Assembly: GCF_964340395.1 (NCBI RefSeq) | Contig: NC_135555.1 | Span: 4,378,501 to 4,442,500, forward strand | Length of the DNA: 64,000 nt | Direction: 5' to 3' | From: Glandiceps talaboti | Taxonomy: Eukaryota > Hemichordata > Enteropneusta > Spengelidae | Part shown: piece by piece, positions 24,145 through 33,618 of the stretch | Numbering within the stretch: the first letter of the stretch is position 1 | Layout: every line of letters starts with the position of its first letter | Position numbers and translations under genes: made by a program | The notes under the pieces: model-generated | Seen by the model: the letters and a program-made list of their open reading frames with translations, nothing else | What the model was told of the DNA's origin: nothing | The model's database searches: none

Positions 24145-24611
24145 GGTTATATCTTGAAACGTGAGTCTACAGTGTGGATTCTCAGAATGGACTGGATGCA
24201 AGTTAACGGTCTTGATGGAAGCTGGTCTAAAGAAGAAAAGTGGAAAATGATTAAAATAAGTCTAATGTATTCAAGCTACAGATATATACACATGCAACAG
24301 CGTATTTGATTTGCAAAGTTACATAGTACTGCACTGTAGAGTCGTACCGGAGAACGTGAATAGTACATGTAGTAAGCTTTTTTGGCTGCTTATACGTACG
24401 TGCACTTTCTAATTTTACAAACCATCATACAATTCTTCCAAGAAAACGGCGCAAAAATAAAGTCATGCATTCAATTTTATGTACTACAATTTCCGTAGAG
24501 GTCTCCTCAATATAATCTAAGATATAATCAAGACAATTTTATTGAGTCATTAGTCTGGGGTATAATGTAGGCCACAATTACAGCGACGATTCAGCGATGG
24601 ATGGGTACAAT

Positions 24612-24645
24612 CATAGACAGTGGACTCCCCACTCCACTGTCTATG
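24612..24645. repeat. Perfect 13-bp inverted repeat, 8-nt loop
   Basis: CATAGACAGTGGA and TCCACTGTCTATG flank a short loop inside the 5'UTR intron of asteroid-like copy 2. Function unknown. Confidence 0.7.
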
Positions 24646-25609
24646 GTACAATGTGAAAACGACAGTCATGAAATTGGTTATATCTTGGCCCTTATATCTT
24701 TGGTTAATTTTAGTTTTTGTGAAAATTACAACGCTACGTATATTACACATCAAACTAACACATTCCCAACTGTAGACTTTTAACTTACGATATTCCTACT
24801 GTATTTATATTTCTAATTTATACGATGTCTTCGTTTGACTGTTCCACTGAAAAGCAGTAAAGAGGAGTAAAATACTACAGGTCACTACACGTAAAACGCT
24901 CCAGAATTGATTTCCCCCAAAAAAATTTATACACTGCTTAGAGTTAAAGAAAAGTCGATGACCCATTTGTAAATTTTGTTCATCCTGAGAATTGTGTTTC
25001 AGTAGTTACTTGTAAATAACTTTGTATCAGCGAGTAAAATTTGACATCAAACTATCATAATATTCAAGCAGTATAGATCGTGTTTCGTATCTCACAGTGC
25101 AGTGCAACGAAGTGGGCAAATCATGCATGTCGATCTAACCTTTGACACAGACAGCCCTTATGAACCCTGTCAAAATTGTACCGTTTTTAAAGACGAACAA
25201 TTGTGATAAGACGAACAGTATATATTGTGACTACATTCAACTGATATATGCCTGTTTTAGCAAAATTCTGTTCTTCCAAATTAAGAAAGGGCCTGGGGAA
25301 AGGGCGGCCATTCAGATACATTGAGCGCCGAGATAGCGTCGCCGCTTATCAAACCAACTAGGTCGTATAATCTCAATGAAAACAATCTCGAGATGTCTTC
25401 CAAAATCACGTGCACACTGTTTCTCATTACATATAAACAATCTATTCGCGCGATGAACGTGCAGAAAAATACAATGTGTTTCCGCAACGCATATGCACAA
25501 CATTTAGGTGTCCCTATTCTTCGAATAATTAAAAAAATATATGTTCCACCATTTTGTAAAATCATAGACCATTCGTGTAGAGTGTATGGCAAAATAGCTT
25601 AATCAGTTC

Positions 25610-25692
25610 ACTTACCTGAAAATATCGAAAACTGTAGGTTCGCCGACTATGGAAACTTTGCCCAGCAGTGCAGCAGTTCACATATATATAGA
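25610..25692 (-). promoter_or_regulatory. TATA-type core promoter and first 5'UTR exon of asteroid-like copy 2
   Basis: On the minus strand CTATATATATGTG (about 25680-25691) lies roughly 70 bp upstream of a strong donor CAG|GTAAGT (exon end 25616). Transcription would start about 30 bp after the TATA box, near 25655, giving a short non-coding first exon. Position and motif agree with each other, but there is no transcript evidence. Confidence 0.45.
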
Positions 25693-25978
25693 CTTTTTTC
25701 AGTAATGAGTCATACAAATTGTTTAACCATTGGATCGTATTTGCACTTCGGGGAATTCCAGGTATACTATACAATGTATTCGTGGGCTGTCATTGGAAAT
25801 TCCACGAACTCAAAGCAAAAATGAAATTACAATGTAAGTGTCCTCGAATGACTTGTATTACCAAGAAATCATATCAGTTCAGCGAATGATCCATGCAAAG
25901 AAAATTGTATTATGCCATGCACCTGGATATGTAGTTCTTATGGCTAATAGAAAATAATATACACTAACTAACAGTAAC

Positions 25979-26575
25979 TACAGGGCAGGGGCCACAGTTT
26001 ACAAATCAGTTCTCGAGGGAGGGTAAAATTATAGGAAATTGAATTAGGGGTGGGTTACATTTTACTTTCACTCCACAGGAATGATGAGTAATGTGGTAAG
26101 ATATTGAGGATAATGTTGTGGAGTGGAGGTGTTAACCTAGGTCCTGACAATGTCGGTACGTAGTGCACTCATCTAGTCTTTGGGAGTTCTGGCCTTCAGC
26201 TCTGCCAATTAGAATCAAATGTGGAAATTAATTACTGCAGTGCCTTGATACAAATTCCCTGTGGTAGTGTGGATGGTGGTAGTAGTAGTGGTGGTGGTGG
26301 TGGTGGTGGTGGTGGTGGTGGTGGTGATGGGAAACAACCAATGCCTCTAAATTATCAATGTGGTAACATCGATTCTAGGATTCGTGTCCCTTTTTTTTTT
26401 TTTTTACATCTAGCAGCATTTTAATTTTAACCCATGTTTTTTTTTTAAATATTTGAAATGGGGCGGTGGACATATTTTAGAGACAAGAAATTAGGAGGGC
26501 CACTTTTTTAGAACGGAATCGATGGGGAGGTTCACACTGTACACAAAATACCGGGCCCCAGACCGGACCCCTGTA
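25979..26575. mobile_element. Putative non-autonomous DNA transposon, interrupted by (GGT)n
   Basis: The left end TACAGGGCAGGGGCC and the right end GGCCCCAGACCGG-ACCCCTGTA are roughly inverted (CAGGGG ... CCCCTG termini, hAT-like by appearance). The inner part at about 26091-26341 matches a segment at 52249-52440 in another gene's intron, including an identical stretch with CTAGTCTTTGGGAGTTCTGG. No clear target-site duplication was seen and no transposase is encoded. Confidence 0.45.
26276..26327. repeat. (GGT)n microsatellite
   Basis: Trinucleotide expansion within the putative transposon copy. The related copy at 52 kb lacks it. Confidence 0.9.
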
Positions 26576-27303
26576 ATTCCTGAAGAATTTCTAATAATAG
26601 CGTGTGTGATATTTAAAACGAAAGAGAATTGCATTTGCAATGTTATTTAGAATGTGCCTTGGCATACCTTCAACCACATGTTTGTGGTTTTGTTATAACG
26701 ATGGAGGTTTTGACTCGACACAACATATCATGTACCAGTACTGTGTGTGCCAAACGATGACTGCAACAAATTAAAACATAAAAGTATGCTGCCATGTACA
26801 TGTGTCATGTTGTGGCATATACGTGTGTAATGTAGTACATATATACTTTCCGTCGATGCACTGTATCCGTGCATAGCATACCAAATATTCCATTCTACAC
26901 TATTATGGCGTTACTGTCCCAATTTTACTGACAATATAACTATTATATTCAGTAAATTGTGAGATTTGCACGCTAAAACGACACCCTTATTATCTCGCCT
27001 TGGCCACCAGGTACATGCACTCAGACTACTAAAAAGAGTGTGTGTATACTAGTGCGGCGACCAGTCACATGACATGTTAGGATTGTGGGTCACTTTGTGG
27101 GTCACTGACACAGCCTAGCCTCGAGAGAGAGAGGATTGTTTGTGAAGTCCTTATCTTTTGACATAGAGATGACATCATGCATAAGTATTGTTCTTACAGT
27201 CTGTATTTTTTTATGTTTTCGAGCAGTCTATCACGATGAGTCAGAGTCCAGTAGTATAGATCAGTTCACTTTGTCGTAAAAATGACTATGCGATACTGAA
27301 TGT

Positions 27304-27330
27304 ACACACACACACACACACACACACACA
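27304..27330. repeat. (CA)n microsatellite
   Basis: Pure CA dinucleotide tract of about 26 bp. A ten-G run follows at about 27403. Confidence 0.9.
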
Positions 27331-27912
27331 GCTTACAAAATGAATACCCAAAAGGGGTGAAGTAGCAATCTTGAAGATATCAACTTTAATTCAAAACTTT
27401 CTGGGGGGGGGGGGAAACAAACCTACATACAATGCAAAACGCATTCAGTCCACACCAAATCGAAACATCAAATTTATTAGAACGACTATTTCGAAACTAA
27501 ACATAACGAATATTGTCCAGACACCACTATTAAATACTACTGAATACCGATGTACAATGCGAGGTGTCAAGTTTTAACAATCTACACTTGATTTATATTG
27601 AAAAATCAATACTCTTCCACCCAAAGCTTGTCAAAAATGGATAGAACATCTTGCTACATGCACGCTACGATATCTAGGGCAACGTACTCTATAGGTGACG
27701 CCAAACGCATCTTCAAAACTCATCACAGATCAGGGATTCATAGTCGATTTAAAAAAATCAAATCTTCCATCATTTATCAATCTCGAAATAAAGTTTCGTG
27801 AACATTGAACAGCAACACGAGAGCTATTCTAATATAAGTGTTTGATGTATGATCTCTTCATTCATACAGCTTTTAATAATTTAAAGTAAATTTGCCCCAA
27901 TGTTTCTTTGGA

Positions 27913-28016
27913 TAGTCTGTAGGATACGACGTGATTCATCATATCACGCCTATCAACCAGCACCTAAACTAAGCAGACTTATTAGGTCTGAACGACACGA
28001 CATATCTTACAGTCTA
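27913..28016. mobile_element. Fold-back MITE, family 1, copy A (degraded)
   Basis: The ends are inverted: left TAGTCTGTAGGATACGACGT; right, reverse complemented, TAGACTGTAAGATATGTCGT. The same termini bound the element at 50872-50966. Flanks TTCTTTGGA and GATAATTTG do not match, so no target duplication remains. It lies about 200 bp past the stop codon of asteroid-like copy 3, possibly in its 3'UTR. Confidence 0.65.
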
Positions 28017-28211
28017 GATAATTTGAAGAAGAAAAATCTTCCGTAAATGTCATATCACTGTGACATTTACAGATCAAGATTCGTTCATTCACACACACAT
28101 TGTTGCATTTCATTGGACTCCAATATATCTAATTTAAAAAATAGATATTTTGTATGATTCGTTGTTCGACATTTCAAGTTATTGTGAACAGTCAGTATGG
28201 TCTGGTGCTTT

Positions 28212-30533
28212 CTACTTTTGATGACAGAAGCGAGCAAGGTGACCAAATCGACTGCAATTTCTACATTGATTTTTTTTATTTTGGCACTTGGGACTTTTAT
28301 GGCCACTTTTACCACAGTTGTAGCACGTTGGTTGTGTATGTCTTCTTGTACTAGATTGTCGTTGTGTTGATTGCGCATTACTCTGCTGACTATTTGGCCA
28401 ATCAGAACGCTGACCCTGTACTGAAGGAAACATTGGGAATTGATGTCCTTCAAAGTGGGAGTGGTGATCTCTTCTGCCAAATTTAGGGACACTTCCATGA
28501 CCTACCCTACAGGTAGTTTTAGTAGCACCACGTGTTTCTTCACCTGCAAGGTCAAGAATGGGAACATCAAACTGACCTAAACTTTCATTCTCTGTCGATG
28601 TGTGAAGAGACTCTGGAGTATGACTTGCATAAGATCTACCACTAGATGATTGTACACAACCACTCTCTCTGACAACACTGTATAATCGATCAAACTCCTG
28701 CATCTTCTCAGATTGCAAGTATTGCTCTATCCGCTCTCTTGGTGGACGAACAATTCTATGATAGATTGCCGATATCTCCGATCCATGGAAGAGGTCCGTC
28801 ATATCTGGAGTTGGATAGGCCTCTTGAAGAAGTGTGTTCAAGTACAATGCATACTGCATGCAACTCTGCCATTGAGCACATGCATGAACAACGTCCAAGC
28901 AAATTTGACAGATATGGATAAACTTCCATGCTACTCTGTCACCTGTCTCGGACGATGGACTAACACAAGGCTGTTGGCAGGCTTGCTTAGATAACCTGGA
29001 TGGTTGCCGCCTCACAAAATAATACAACAATCCCATCATATGATGTTCAGACACGGGTGGTTCTGCATTCTTCATCCAGTAGATGGTGACAGCCAGAGGG
29101 ATATGTAATTCAGATGGTAGGCTTTCAAACTGACTCGGTGTTGAACCCATAATCTCCATCAGTAGACTCTTTCTCTTGTCATCAGACAAGGATGGAATAT
29201 CCACTAAATTAGGAAGTGGACCAAAGGTTTCTAATGATGTAAGTGGTGAAACATGCACTGTTTCTAAACTCTCAGTATGGGATCGTCGGTCTATCTCTTC
29301 AACAATACATGCCATTGGATCTAGATCATCAGTTGCAACTCCGAGTGAAGCATAAAGCGGGGTCTCCAACAGAATACCATACATTGCTTTTCGAATTGGC
29401 AATGAAACTTTATGACAGCTTAGTTGTCTGTTGTCTTCGATGAATAGATGAGTAAATGACCTCCTCTGATTTACAAGATTAATAAACCCAGGTTGGATTT
29501 TTCCTCGTTTAAATAAAACCATGAACCATTGTGGAAAGGAGACGTCACTCTGGATAGTCATATGCGACAGAAGAGTTTCCAAGGTATCCAAATCCCCTCT
29601 CCCATCCATCTCCTCAAAATATTGCCTCAGCGTAGATTGCCCATAATACTGGTACATCTGTATGGCTTCTTCAAGTCTCTCTTTGGTGTCATTTGATCTG
29701 GTTCCACTCACTTCTGATATTTTATTGATGGCAGATTCGCATGTGTCGTACTGTTGTAACCACTTTAGGGCACGAGAGAATTTGCTGTTGTCTTTCCCTG
29801 GTGTTTCGATGTGTGATATGCTGTGATGAAATTTAGAAGTAATATCACGTGAGATATAGTCGTTTCCGAACAAACCGGCAATCACTGGAACCACTGCACA
29901 TTGTATGTGAAATCGATCGCAGAAATCTCTTTGATAATAAATATCGGCTGAAATGCAAGAATGGCTATCACTGGATCCTACCATGGTTGTTCTTCTGATC
30001 ATTTTCTTCCACTTCACTGATGTGCGAGGTATGTATCCACCTTTGATATCGAAAATCAAGAAATCGGAATCTTCACCAATGACGGGACAGCCCCAAGCAT
30101 TAGCAAGTGCAACTACTTCACCATCAGCCTCGAAATTACAACACAGAAAGGGAATGTGGTGATCTTCAGCTACCTTATTAAAGACATCATATGTAAAACC
30201 AGATAGTATACTTCCTCGTCCATTTTTTATGATCTTAGAATATTCCCTAATCCTTCCAGTCACACGACCCATGGTTAAATCTAATCTTTTATCGTTAATG
30301 GCACCATCGTAGACTATGTATGGTTTGATATTACAACGCTCCATCGCCTTGAAGAACTCGATACAGGTAGCTTCAAAGTCCTTGTAATTTCCACCAATTC
30401 CACCGTTTTCTTGACTACAATGCAGCCACTTCACAAGACCATTTCCATCCATAATGACACGAGTATCATGTAGTTTTTTATATTTGAAAAGACCATTTTC
30501 TTTAACAAACGTAGCCAACTTAGATATTCCCAT
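28212..30533 (-). CDS. Asteroid/ASTE1-like nuclease with tandem CCHC zinc knuckles, copy 3
   Basis: A 773-aa product in one exon, from MGISKLATF. The nuclease motifs are intact: D29 (VIMDGNG), IVYDGA, NFEADGE, GEDSDFLIFD and LFGNDYIS. The middle region is alpha-helical and family-typical; the shared AQWQSCMQYALYLN and AYPTPDMTDLFHG block follows. A Ser/Gln-rich spacer with PNSQQSNAQSTQRQSS leads to two C-terminal CX2CX4HX4C knuckles at about residues 737-771 (CYNCGKSGHKSPKC and CRNCSRFGHLARFC), two residues before the end. Such knuckles bind single-stranded nucleic acid. An in-frame ATG lies 51 codons upstream, but that stretch crosses a likely 56-bp 5'UTR intron (30660-30605). Fusion of a FEN-fold nuclease to zinc knuckles suggests targeting to RNA or ssDNA; that is inference. 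Confidence 0.88.
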   Translation of the reverse strand: MGISKLATFVKENGLFKYKKLHDTRVIMDGNGLVKWLHCSQENGGIGGNYKDFEATCIEFFKAMERCNIKPYIVYDGAINDKRLDLTMGRVTGRIREYSKIIKNGRGSILSGFTYDVFNKVAEDHHIPFLCCNFEADGEVVALANAWGCPVIGEDSDFLIFDIKGGYIPRTSVKWKKMIRRTTMVGSSDSHSCISADIYYQRDFCDRFHIQCAVVPVIAGLFGNDYISRDITSKFHHSISHIETPGKDNSKFSRALKWLQQYDTCESAINKISEVSGTRSNDTKERLEEAIQMYQYYGQSTLRQYFEEMDGRGDLDTLETLLSHMTIQSDVSFPQWFMVLFKRGKIQPGFINLVNQRRSFTHLFIEDNRQLSCHKVSLPIRKAMYGILLETPLYASLGVATDDLDPMACIVEEIDRRSHTESLETVHVSPLTSLETFGPLPNLVDIPSLSDDKRKSLLMEIMGSTPSQFESLPSELHIPLAVTIYWMKNAEPPVSEHHMMGLLYYFVRRQPSRLSKQACQQPCVSPSSETGDRVAWKFIHICQICLDVVHACAQWQSCMQYALYLNTLLQEAYPTPDMTDLFHGSEISAIYHRIVRPPRERIEQYLQSEKMQEFDRLYSVVRESGCVQSSSGRSYASHTPESLHTSTENESLGQFDVPILDLAGEETRGATKTTCRVGHGSVPKFGRRDHHSHFEGHQFPMFPSVQGQRSDWPNSQQSNAQSTQRQSSTRRHTQPTCYNCGKSGHKSPKCQNKKNQCRNCSRFGHLARFCHQK

Positions 30534-30604
30534 TGTAACTTTGAGATGTTCTTGATTACTATTCACAGACAATTGCAGTACCGGTGGCCAACCAGGGGAA
30601 AATC

Positions 30605-30660
30605 CTGTCAATAGGAATAACAAGACATGAAATAAGTTTAATTTCTCAGAGTTGCTTACC
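30605..30660 (-). other. Candidate 56-bp 5'UTR mini-intron of asteroid-like copy 3
   Basis: On the minus strand GTAAGC ... TTATTCCTATTGACAG spans only 56 bp between 30660 and 30605. A second, near-identical donor (AAGGTAAGCAA) lies about 70 bp upstream at about 30731, offering an alternative longer intron. Confidence 0.4.
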
Positions 30661-30899
30661 TTTGCTTTGGTCGTGGAAGCAAGCAAAATATTAGGTGATG
30701 TACACTGGCAAACTTGACTTTTTTGCTTACCTTGATCCCTTCTCTTCCTAAATGGGCATGTTTTAAAAATTGACTAAATATTTTCGATCGGTCAGTGTCT
30801 TTGGGAAAACCGATGACAAAAGGATCATAACTACAGCTGGATATATGTCTCTTTCACCCCCCCCCCCCTTCTCTCTGATAAGGGCCACGGAAATAGGTT

Positions 30900-31011
<112 letters not shown>

Positions 31012-31149
31012 TTAAATTGTTGTTAGTCATATTTGAAAAACAAATATGAATTTAATTTAACATGCCTTCAAGTTTAAATTTTTGTTGTTCTGTAATACAC
31101 CCATAGTATGTAATATGCTTGTGTAATATAGGTCCCAAAGTTGAATTTT

Positions 31150-31251
31150 GTAGTGTAGTGTAGTGCAGTGTATGTAGTGTAGTGTAGTGTAGTGTAGTGT
31201 AGTGTAGTGTAGTAGTGTAGTGTAGTGTAGTGTAGTGTAGTGTAGTGCAGT
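31150..31251. repeat. (TAGTG)n pentanucleotide array
   Basis: About 20 TAGTG units with a few TGCAG or TATG interruptions. Confidence 0.92.
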
Positions 31252-31796
31252 TTGTGTTCCGTTGAATCTATCAAAACGGTCAAGTTCTAGACTATAATTA
31301 CATTTATGGAATGTTAGCTGTTACTGTATACTGTAACTTGGCCCTTCGGCACGACAGTCATTTGCCAGCGGAGTGTGATGTGTTAGCTGTGAAGTTTCGG
31401 AGTCATGTATTCAGTAAATGTGAGCTAACGGACTAAACTTAGTCGACAAGACAATTGTGTAAATCTGATAAGTCAAATTTTATCAGCTCTAACTCTGTTA
31501 TACCACAGACTTACTTGTCTGTGGTTATGGCAATACGACTACATTGTACATGCTTCTGTCCACGTATAATTTTTGGAGCTTATCCTACATTCAGCTGTGA
31601 GTGAAAGTTTAATGAGTTATTTGCATAATTAGTGATTCCCTTACGGGAGGCATTCAGTTTAAATCTGGTTTTTAATAATTGCACAAGTATACTGTCTTCT
31701 TTTGGTTATATCGGATATGTATTAGAACGCTTCAGATCTTCAGGTAATACACTTTTGGAACGCATACCTTGTGAATAACACCTTTTCTTTTGTCAG

Positions 31797-32478
31797 ATAT
31801 TAACGATGGATTTCTTGTTGGAGTTGATCTTAAGAGAGACGAGGAGAGCATATTGCACATGTATAATGATCCATCTGTTGCGAACGTATTCCTGATACCC
31901 TTTAATTTGAATGTTTTGACAAGACTGAACCGTGATTTCAATGCCAACTTTAAAAATTGACGACTTCAGCTTGCACTTGAAATATGTCAAACGTGACGAC
32001 ATTTGTGGCCTGATCAACAAACCTCATTACCTTCAGAATGGTTTGGCGAGTAAGATGGATCAGACAATTCGCTTGGGTAAGTGTGGGCATGTTGAATTAT
32101 GCACGTAAATTTGTGAATTGTGTACAGGCATCGCATAAGAAAGAACATGGTACACGAAGGGCGAAAATAAGTTATCACCACTTTGCCCTTTTTAAAAATA
32201 AACGGCTATGGTTGGATGGTGTCAATTACCGTTACCTTTCTTAGCAAGAAGGTGGTCATTGTAACATACATACATACATACATACATACATACATACATA
32301 CATACATACATACATACATACACGCACGCACACACTCACTCACAGACAGACAGACAGACAGACATGTATGCATGCATGCATACATACATACATACATACA
32401 TACACACATACATACACACACTCACTCACTCACACAGACAGACAGACAGACAGACATGTATGCATGCATGCATGCATG

Positions 32479-32510
<32 letters not shown>

Positions 32511-32895
32511 TACATACATACATACATACACACATACATACATACATACATACATACATACATACATACATACACTTTTACGTGGTTTTTAATGTCTGTA
32601 TTGTTGTGTCATATCTGTGTTTTTTTGTATATGGGAGTGTATCCTGCAATAAAGTTTTATTATTATACATACATTACAGTTATCATCAACTATTTCCGTT
32701 ATTCCAGGGGCAGTAGATCTCGACATAGCATTCAAGAAAGGAGATGTATTATATACTCATGAGTTAGAAAATATGAGTGTAAAATGGACCTGGGATCAGT
32801 TCAAAGACACTGTGGAGAAAAGTGGAATGGTACTGGTTGAGAAGTGGATAGACGAAAACAGAAATTGTTGTTTGGCGATGTTGAAAAGAATGTAG
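31797..32895 (+). pseudogene. Truncated, frame-broken EgtD-like histidine N-alpha-methyltransferase remnant
   Basis: Two exons. The first (31797-32076, acceptor TTTTGTCAG, donor GGGTAAGTG) encodes DGFLVGVDLKRDEES and FNLNVLTRLNRDFNANF, matching the LLIGVDL and AFNLNLLARINRELGADF signatures of the Methyltransf_33/EgtD family. The second (32708-32895) encodes GDVLYTHE and SVKWTWDQF, matching the ETI-TE-S-KY motif, and ends LKRM-stop. Phase agrees across the intron. At an A5 run (31952-31956) the frame meets TGA at 31958; downstream family similarity continues one base out of frame. The SAM-binding N-terminal half was not found upstream, where the divergent asteroid-like copy 3 sits. EgtD makes hercynine, the ergothioneine precursor. 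A sequencing error could explain the shift but not the missing half. Confidence 0.72.
32265..32575. repeat. (CATA)n-(CACT)n-(CAGA)n-(CATG)n compound array
   Basis: More than 300 bp of tetranucleotide repeats filling much of the EgtD-like intron. The block CATA / CACTCA / CAGACAGA / CATGTATGCATG appears twice in the same order (about 32265-32405 and 32406-32575), so a higher-order duplication is present. Confidence 0.93.
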
Positions 32896-33618
32896 AGTAA
32901 ATACCCGTATCATCATCATCATCATCATCATCATCATTATTATTATTATCATGATATGTATTGATAGGTATTAACTACAGGATCACCTTCTTTTCAAACT
33001 GTAAGAAATATTTGTCCATATTCACAGTAAAAACCATGTTCGCATTAAAATTTGCATTTAATGTGTGGTTCATTAAGTTTTATTTTCCATAGTGTCAATG
33101 GGAGGAACAAAGTGATTCTAATTGTGATTCTTGATTCTGAACTGTAGAAAGTTTTAATTTGTAGCATTTTGTACATGATACCAAGGGTTTGATATGGCGG
33201 TCATTGATGTTTTAATATGGAGGTCACGGGTATATTGAGAACTGTAGTATCTGTAGGTTACCAATACAGACTTGGTCTATGTTGTTTCACATTGATTTCT
33301 CAAGTAAGCCATGATAAAATTGAGTAGAAATCAAAAATAAGTAGCCAATCCATCCAAATGGCCAATTTAAGATATCTTACAACATGAATTGATGATATGA
33401 TTATATAACAAAACACCTAGTATAAAACTACCGACCTTGTACTTGGTTATAGCTCAGACCACTAAAAGGAGTGGTCTGAGGTTAAAACCATTAACATAAA
33501 CTGTACGGTTTGGGATTGTCTCATATTTGTTCAAACGTCCATATCTAATTGTTGTTTAAACGGCCATGATAGGTGTGTTGAATTTGTTCGTTGTCCACCA
33601 ACCTAAGTGGTCACATTG
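32896..33618. other. Spacer between the EgtD-like remnant and asteroid-like copy 4
   Basis: No gene seen. A perfect 11-bp inverted repeat, CTCAGACCACT (33453-33463) and AGTGGTCTGAG (33470-33480), lies about 140 bp beyond the copy 4 stop codon, probably within its 3'UTR. Confidence 0.55.
32910..32951. repeat. (TCA)n microsatellite
   Basis: Trinucleotide run starting 15 bp after the EgtD-like stop codon, drifting into TTA repeats. Confidence 0.9.

Noticed and set aside
25321-25602. 93-codon open frame, plus strand
   Set aside because: Lies inside the inferred 5'UTR intron of asteroid-like copy 2, with no domain and no splice context.
28212-28325. Retroviral or retrotransposon Gag fragment, from the zinc knuckles
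   Set aside because: The knuckles are in frame at the end of a full asteroid-like protein and are also present in copy 4; no capsid, protease, reverse transcriptase or LTR was found nearby.
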